A stretch of DNA of 64,000 nt from Synchiropus splendidus. Taxonomy: Eukaryota; Chordata; Actinopteri; Syngnathiformes; Callionymidae. The notes under the pieces were generated by a model, which saw only the letters and a list, made by a program, of their open reading frames with translations, was not told where the DNA came from and ran no database searches. Shown piece after piece: positions 57,815-64,000 of this stretch (its first letter is position 1; the number at the start of each line of letters is the position of its first letter). Position numbers and translations under genes: made by a program. The stretch is from assembly GCF_027744825.2 (NCBI RefSeq), contig NC_071345.1, forward strand, positions 5,860,001-5,924,000, given 5' to 3'.

Positions 57815-60800
57815 GGGTCACGGAATAACAAGTTTTCCAGTTGGTTAGAAAGAATGATAATGATATATTTTAGACTTTTTTTTGGACACACTGCAGTTGG
57901 AATCTGTAGCTGACTTAGTGAATGTTTCGCACTTGGAGTTCAACTTCTCGTCAGTTTAAAATAACAATGCAGGCGCACTAAAACAGCTTTTGCTTAGTGG
58001 ATATACAGTACAGTAACTCCTCATATTCATCATGTGCGTCCTTCTGAGACAACACATTCTCACTCTGTAAGCATCAAACAGTGACTGTTAGCGTCCAAAT
58101 ATGACGCCAAAGTCCACCTTCTCAGGCGTTTCACTGGATGAAAATAAATCTGTCCCATGTGACAATCCCGAACGCCATCAGGTGACACTCCATTTGACAA
58201 GCACATGACAGTTTGAGCCGCTTTATTCACAAAGTAACACAAACACATACACACAGTGCGCAAGGAGTGCCACCCTATGGCTTCACCCCAACCTCCATCT
58301 TTGCTTTGACGCAACAGTCCACTAGCAAATAGTCACAGCCTTGGGACTGAGAATATCTTGGTCATGATGGAGGTGATCTGGGGAGACGCCCTAATGTCTC
58401 ACAGGTGGCCAGGTTTTTCAGTTTCCACAACCATGTTCGTTCACTCTCATGTAACATGCATGGATTTTTCTAGGCTCATGCAGCTCTAAATAAGAGCACG
58501 CAAGTTATACCGGCTATTTAGAGTCATCCACCTTAAGCTCTGTATGTTTTGGGATGCAACCGGAGTCAATCAGTCCTCACCCCAAACCTTTAATGTGCAG
58601 CTGTGTGACGAGGGACTTGGCACCTTCCACGTGGTGGTAAATGTGATACGGTGGCAGTTTGAAATGCCGGGAACATTCTATCGGGCTTTTAAAGTTGCTG
58701 CAGTGCGCTCACAAAAGGCGGTGACTCATACTATACTGCGATTCTCACTTCTATAAAAAGCAGAACATCGCAGTGGACCCAGCAGTTGCACGTTTGTGAT
58801 AAGAAGGAGAAAGACACAGACGGAAATAGGCCGACATACGACCTCGGTTTGAACTCGGAGGAGACAAGGTTTGCTATTTAATAGCTAGTGAAGTGGTTTG
58901 AATTGAGTTTGTAAGATGCCAACCTCATGGTCTATTGACCAGTCCACCTGAGCAAGTAGAGGTCGACTCCCCTGGGTAGCATTGTGGGTATGAAATATGA
59001 ATTCAGTTGGAGGCTTGGTAAATATGTTTTCAAAGGAATATAAGTTTCAGGTTGCCTCGATGATATAAAGTAACGTGTCAATGGCTGTTTAGGAGACAAT
59101 AGAGAGTGTGACATTTCTATGAGTGTAATAGTGATATCACAGTGTATTTCTAATGGCTTTGTACCGTATACACTGACTCATCGAGTGATGTGCACAATGT
59201 ACTCGCACATGCAGAAATTTTTGACCTTGAAAATGAACACTCGGTAGCAGCACACTCTCGCACGCACACCTAAACGCGGCGGGCATCAGTTTTCTGGCCA
59301 GTGAAGTGGATGATGACCCATGAGGGGTCATCCTGGAGACTTTCTGCTCGGCTTAACTGCAGCTCTATCGCTACAAAACACCAGAGCCGAGGGGTCAGAG
59401 ACAGGGCGGTTTGGTCGACACAAAATAAACACGTTTTACTCCTCTCTGAAAAAAGGATTTTTCTTCTTTAGAAAATGAAAATAAAGATTTTAAGGTACAA
59501 CATTAAAGCGATCATTGAGAAATCTCTAATTCAAACCAAGCCAGGAGGGCATTAGTGGTCGCATTCTCAATGCGAAATGCTAATCCCATTTATGCTCCAT
59601 TTATGTGCGTAATTGTCCCTGTCTGTTTCGAACAATGTTGCCTTCACTGACCACGTACTTCCATGTATTCATTACATTAAGATTAAGTCTATGACAACGA
59701 CAAATTCCAAAACCAAAATGGCTACTGCTGAAGAAGTATTCATCATGTACCTCTTGCAACAAAAGAGGAGCGTTGTAGGAGGCGGTGGTTGGTGAAATAT
59801 AATCCGACTGGAGGACGGAGGATTCCCACCATTGTTATGTCTTCTTCGTGCCACATTAGAGCTACGTATCGGATAGTAACAGCAACACTGCCCCTTGTGG
59901 TTTCCAGTGGTACTGCTCCTGCAGGAAGTGCATTATGAGGCGGAGTCTGTGGTGATAAAAAGTGCAATTCATACATCGTACTTAGAGACAGTTTTTATGT
60001 TCTCTTTTGACCAGTTGTTCTTGACTGTTCTGGCTTTGGAGCACACCATTGCTTCAATATGACTAGCAGTGACACAAATAAAGAAAGAACTTAAACAGTT
60101 TTGGCCCCATGCTTTAGGGGTCTACTTGATGTGGTTAATGGTCACCATCATTTAGGGGGGGCAGTTGAGCGTGTTGAGGGAATTTTGACCACCAAAATGT
60201 GCTGCTTTACCTCCTGTAACAAATCAAAAACAGAGACTTTTTTGCAGCGTTCCTTTGACTTTCCATTCCAAGGCACAGCCTTGTTGGGAAACTTTTTGTT
60301 ATTTGGCTCCTCCCACTTGTCTTCATCAGAGCCATTGTGTCCCTCAGACAAAATTGGATTTGTAGAGCCGGTCGTTTATTGCTCATAACCCAAATGTAAC
60401 AACAAAACTTTATCATCTCAGTTGGAATCCGGAAGCAGGCTAGAAAAAAAAAACGTTATCCTTCAAAGCAGTGAGAGCCAGCGTGAGACAGATTGTAAGG
60501 ACACCGTCGCTCTCGGAGGAATTTGCATATGAGTTGGAAGATTTAAATTTGGACCAAATATGGTTTTTGAAAAACATGACAATGAAGGGAAAGGAAATGA
60601 GTCAGGCTTTGGTTGACGTCCCTCTGCTCAATCACAGCATGTTTTCAGTGCCGCTTCGAAATGGGGACAGATTCTGCGGGAAGGAAACATGGAGGCGCCG
60701 CCGAAAACTCCATCAGCTCTGTTGTCAACCAGCCGGCAACTTGAGTGTCCTCTTCTCGGAATCATTTAGACATGGCACGAGTCCTACCAATTAACCAGTG

Positions 60801-60938
60801 GGAGGAAACCGGAGTTTAACAACCTTTCCATGGCCGTCCATGCATAAGTAGTTCACGATTCAGCTTGGATTTGAATGAAAGTGCATTTTTGCGACACCTG
60901 CTGTCGTCTCCGCTCGCAGCGCCGTGCTCCGTCCCGGG

Positions 60939-60952
60939 GTTGCCATGGTAAC
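60939..60952. promoter_or_regulatory. RFX X-box
   Basis: GTTGCCATGGTAAC is a near-perfect palindromic RFX-factor X-box and is directly followed by CCAAT (60952-60956). It lies in a GC-rich unique stretch. Prediction only. Confidence 0.5.
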
Positions 60953-62929
60953 CAATCTTGGGGAATCCCTCCCAGATCGAATGCACCTGGGTCCTCTGCC
61001 TCATCCCTTTTCCACAGAGCCTCCTTTGCCACTGGTCGTTTAACTTGCCTCTGTTTAAGAGCCAGCAGTTCTGCTGGTGAAATCCCTGGCCAGGGACGGC
61101 GGCTGCTGGGCCAGACTCTCGCTGCCATTGTGCCGCACACACAATGTTGAGCTTTTTCTTCAGACGTAACAGTTGCATAATGTTGCTCACCATCTATTTA
61201 AGACGACAACGCGGCATTAATCTGCGCTTAGCTGGGGATAGAGGTGAAATTAATGCCGGGGATACAGGCTGCAGAAAGGGCTCAAAAGTAAAGGCGCCAA
61301 ATCCTTGAATAGACGCCGAGGCAAATACCTCCCTGCATGGTAAACCAATCGCACTCCTCCCATTTCCACCAACTATAATTGGAATGTTGGTTTCTTGCGC
61401 TCAGGATTTCATGGTAATTGATTTTTCTTTTCTTTTTTTTTTTTTTTTCATCAAATCTAGTCAAAGGATTTTTGCTGGAGCAGAGCGTGGTGCATTAATA
61501 CATGGCTTCATGCTCGCGTAAACACGGTTCCTCTTCTATTAGACACTGGGAGAATGATGAAATCACTGCAGATCATTTTAATCTTTATCTTTTTTTAATG
61601 TGTATACTTTTAATGACTTTCAAATCCTGCCTTTGTTATGCAAATATTCATAGATAATGAACTTAAAATTGAAGATTTAACTCTCGCTTTCTCACTTCTG
61701 ACCTAAGCATCTTGATGAAAATCTGAAAATAGCTGACTGTGCGTCATATATTTTAAATCATATCCATATTTAAATTCAACTTTTAAAATGTCAACTGACT
61801 GACAGGATTCAATAAGAAAGGTGGTGGTTGAGGTGGTGTTTAAAAAATAGCAATAAACAAATGAACTAGGAGAAAAAATATTGTTATTTAAAAGGAATCA
61901 CTGCAAAAGAGTGTTATTACATATAATAGCAAACTTTTTTGTAATGTATTCCTGATATATAATGTATTCCTATAATTATTTTTTGTTTTACTTACTCCAC
62001 ACTATCACTACTTCCAAAAAATAAATGTTTAATAATGGTGCTTCACTTTAAAAAAAGAAAAAAGAAAAGAAAAAAAAACATGTTTTGAGGTTCATATTTT
62101 GTATCTTTATGTAGGATTTATGGTGAATATGAAACTTTATCTTGTATGATAACACTGCCATTTCATTTAATGTACTTCCTAAGGGTACATTTTAAATCAA
62201 TATATCAATACTTCATTGTTCTCTTTGCTGTTCAAATAAAGGTGCTTTTTAAAGCAAACAGTGCTTTAAAAATGGTGAGAGCAAAGCCACATAGTCACAT
62301 GCCAAACAACAGCAGCCGTTCACCTCAGTATTCAGCCACCTGCACCATTTTTGTCCTCAAAAATCTTGATCGAACTGAGCCTGTCGATCACTTCGCATGG
62401 ATACGGGTGACATCATGAATCAGCCTTGGTCAAACAATAACCGACGTCACCGCCTGCGTCTATTTTACTGGTCACTCCAGCCGCTTTGTGTTCACCATCA
62501 GACTCTGGATGATTAATGCAGCGAGTCGCCAGCGCTGCGCTGATAATGCTGCTGAGATATTCACTGCTTTGGCCTTATCTCCCTTTGCTCGGGGCTGTGT
62601 GACACAAAAGCGAAAACAAGGGTCAAACAAAAGAGGAAAAAACCTTGAGAGCATCTTTTAAAATTCAGCAGATGGTGACGCAACCTCTGCTGAGCTAAAG
62701 GTGAGAGGCCGATCTGAGTGACCTGGATACAAAAACCACAACAACCGTGGGCTAGATTTGGTTCTGAGGTTTGGGGCTCCTCAGTGTTTGTCGTACTGCT
62801 CAATGAAGGAGGATTCCTAGAGCTCAAAATGAAAAGGAGGCCAGTTGTTTCAGGTTCATGCTTTGAGGAAGCGAAGGAAGCTTTTGCTGGATCGCTGATT
62901 TGTTTAAGATGGCGCCCTATAGGTGATCC

Positions 62930-62930
<1 letters not shown>

Positions 62931-62961
<31 letters not shown>

Positions 62962-62969
62962 TGTGTGTG
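62931..62969. repeat. (GT)n/(GC)n microsatellite
   Basis: GT units interrupted by GCGCGC at 62945-62950. Confidence 0.96.
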
Positions 62970-63101
62970 CCCCACTGCTGCTGAGGTTGTTAATATTTAC
63001 ACACTGGAGCCGTGTGGAGTCGTTTTAAAGCTCATCTAAAGGTCTTCCTGCAAGACCGGAGGTGCACTCTCGGGGCAAAATGGAAATCCTGCTGACACTG
63101 T

Positions 63102-63124
63102 CTCACACACACACACGCACACAC
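63102..63124. repeat. (CA)n microsatellite
   Basis: About 11 CA units with one CG interruption. Confidence 0.95.
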
Positions 63125-64000
63125 TTGGTCACACTCGTACACTGATCTGTGTAGGAATGAAAGGTGAGATCAGCTACAGCAGATGACATTCCCGAGGAGT
63201 TGTCGGACTAAAACCCTCACCTTCACATGTTCACCTGAAAGCCTGAACATATTTTGGTGTGACTCACAGATTTGAATGTGAAGATACCTGCCAAGTCCAA
63301 GAGTATCATAGTCTCAATGTAACACTGTGATAAAAAGCCATTTGGATTGACGCAGAAAATGAGCCAAAGAGTTAAGATTGTTCCTCTAGTGGCTTCCACA
63401 TTTATCTCCGCCCACTCCTGACGGGAATATCTGGCAGTTAACTTGACAAACGCTTCGTACATCCGCCCGCTAGCAGCTAATTCTGTCTTAGCGCTGGAAA
63501 GGCTTCAGCACAGAAAACATGTTGTAAACAGCTGCCCTATCTGCCAACTAGACACATGCATTATTAACTATTTCACACGACTTTCTTTTCCAGTTTGCGA
63601 CTCTTTCGTAGCCGCCAGGCTCCATGTTGTTTAGTGACTCTGATGATGTCACTTCAGCTTTCAGCCTCTTTCTGGAGTTAAAACAGAAATGAAAACAATA
63701 GGTTTTCTCATGAGAAATATGTAATATAATATAATTTTATATAATTTAAAGAGCTGCGACACAGCGCTGAAACTACAAAATTTTTTTTTTATCGTCAAAG
63801 TTGGTTCTTTTTAATTAGATTACTGAATATGTGGGAAGCTATTTCTGTATCAGTTCAACTTCTGCACAGTGTTGCACTGAGCGAGGGCCTCGATGATGTC
63901 ACTAGAGGGAGCTACTGTTGCCGCATGTGCGCAGAACCCAAGTGCAAGTAGTAACCAATACCGACTCAACCACGAGAATAAGAAGTGAACTATTTATCAT

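Larger units (their letters stand above)
57823..64000. other. Intergenic DNA, last block
   Basis: No recognised gene. It contains an RFX X-box (60939-60952), a unique block rich in homeodomain-type sites (61190-61420), and GT/CA microsatellites near 63 kb. AT-rich featureless DNA fills 61550-62230. Confidence 0.5.

Overview
The window is vertebrate, almost certainly teleost fish, nuclear DNA. It has short exons separated by kilobase introns with canonical GT/AG borders, (CA)n, (TA)n and (ATT)n microsatellites, and several kinds of fish-type transposon debris. There is no bacterial-style gene organisation, and almost every open frame outside the exons below is a chance frame or lies inside a repeat.

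One protein-coding gene is recognisable: the 3' five-sixths of a cornichon-family AMPA-receptor auxiliary / cargo-receptor gene, best called cnih3, on the + strand. Exons 2 to 6 lie at 60-128, 8258-8305, 21504-21616, 25726-25869 and 33745-33772. Together they give 402 nt, i.e. 133 codons plus stop. With the 27-codon exon 1 expected upstream of the window this makes the 160 residues typical of CNIH3. The 16-residue exon 3, which CNIH1 lacks, puts the gene in the CNIH2/CNIH3 group; residues in exons 4 to 6 favour CNIH3. The 3' UTR probably runs to a poly(A) signal at 34864-34869.

The introns (to 33.7 kb) and the following roughly 29 kb of intergenic DNA are filled with repeats. There are five copies of a short hAT-type MITE (8-bp target duplications) carrying an inverted pair of CTCF-like motifs; three copies of a TA-flanked pogo/Tigger-like non-autonomous element; one 501-bp hAT-like element; a 'tataagccgc' repeat in two inverted copies, one starting 29 bp after exon 3; a related TIR element at 23.6-24.0 kb; degraded non-LTR retrotransposon fragments; and an AT-rich minisatellite with a higher-order duplication in intron 3. 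No second gene was found downstream of cnih3, but isolated short exons of an unrecognised gene cannot be excluded by eye.

The observation I rate highest is the MITE family that appears to distribute paired, convergent CTCF-consensus motifs in and around cnih3. Other leads are single candidate regulatory sites (a POU palindrome, two RFX X-boxes, a lone CTCF motif), GC-rich non-repetitive blocks that could be conserved non-coding elements, and a few strong hairpins. No wholly new gene system is evident.
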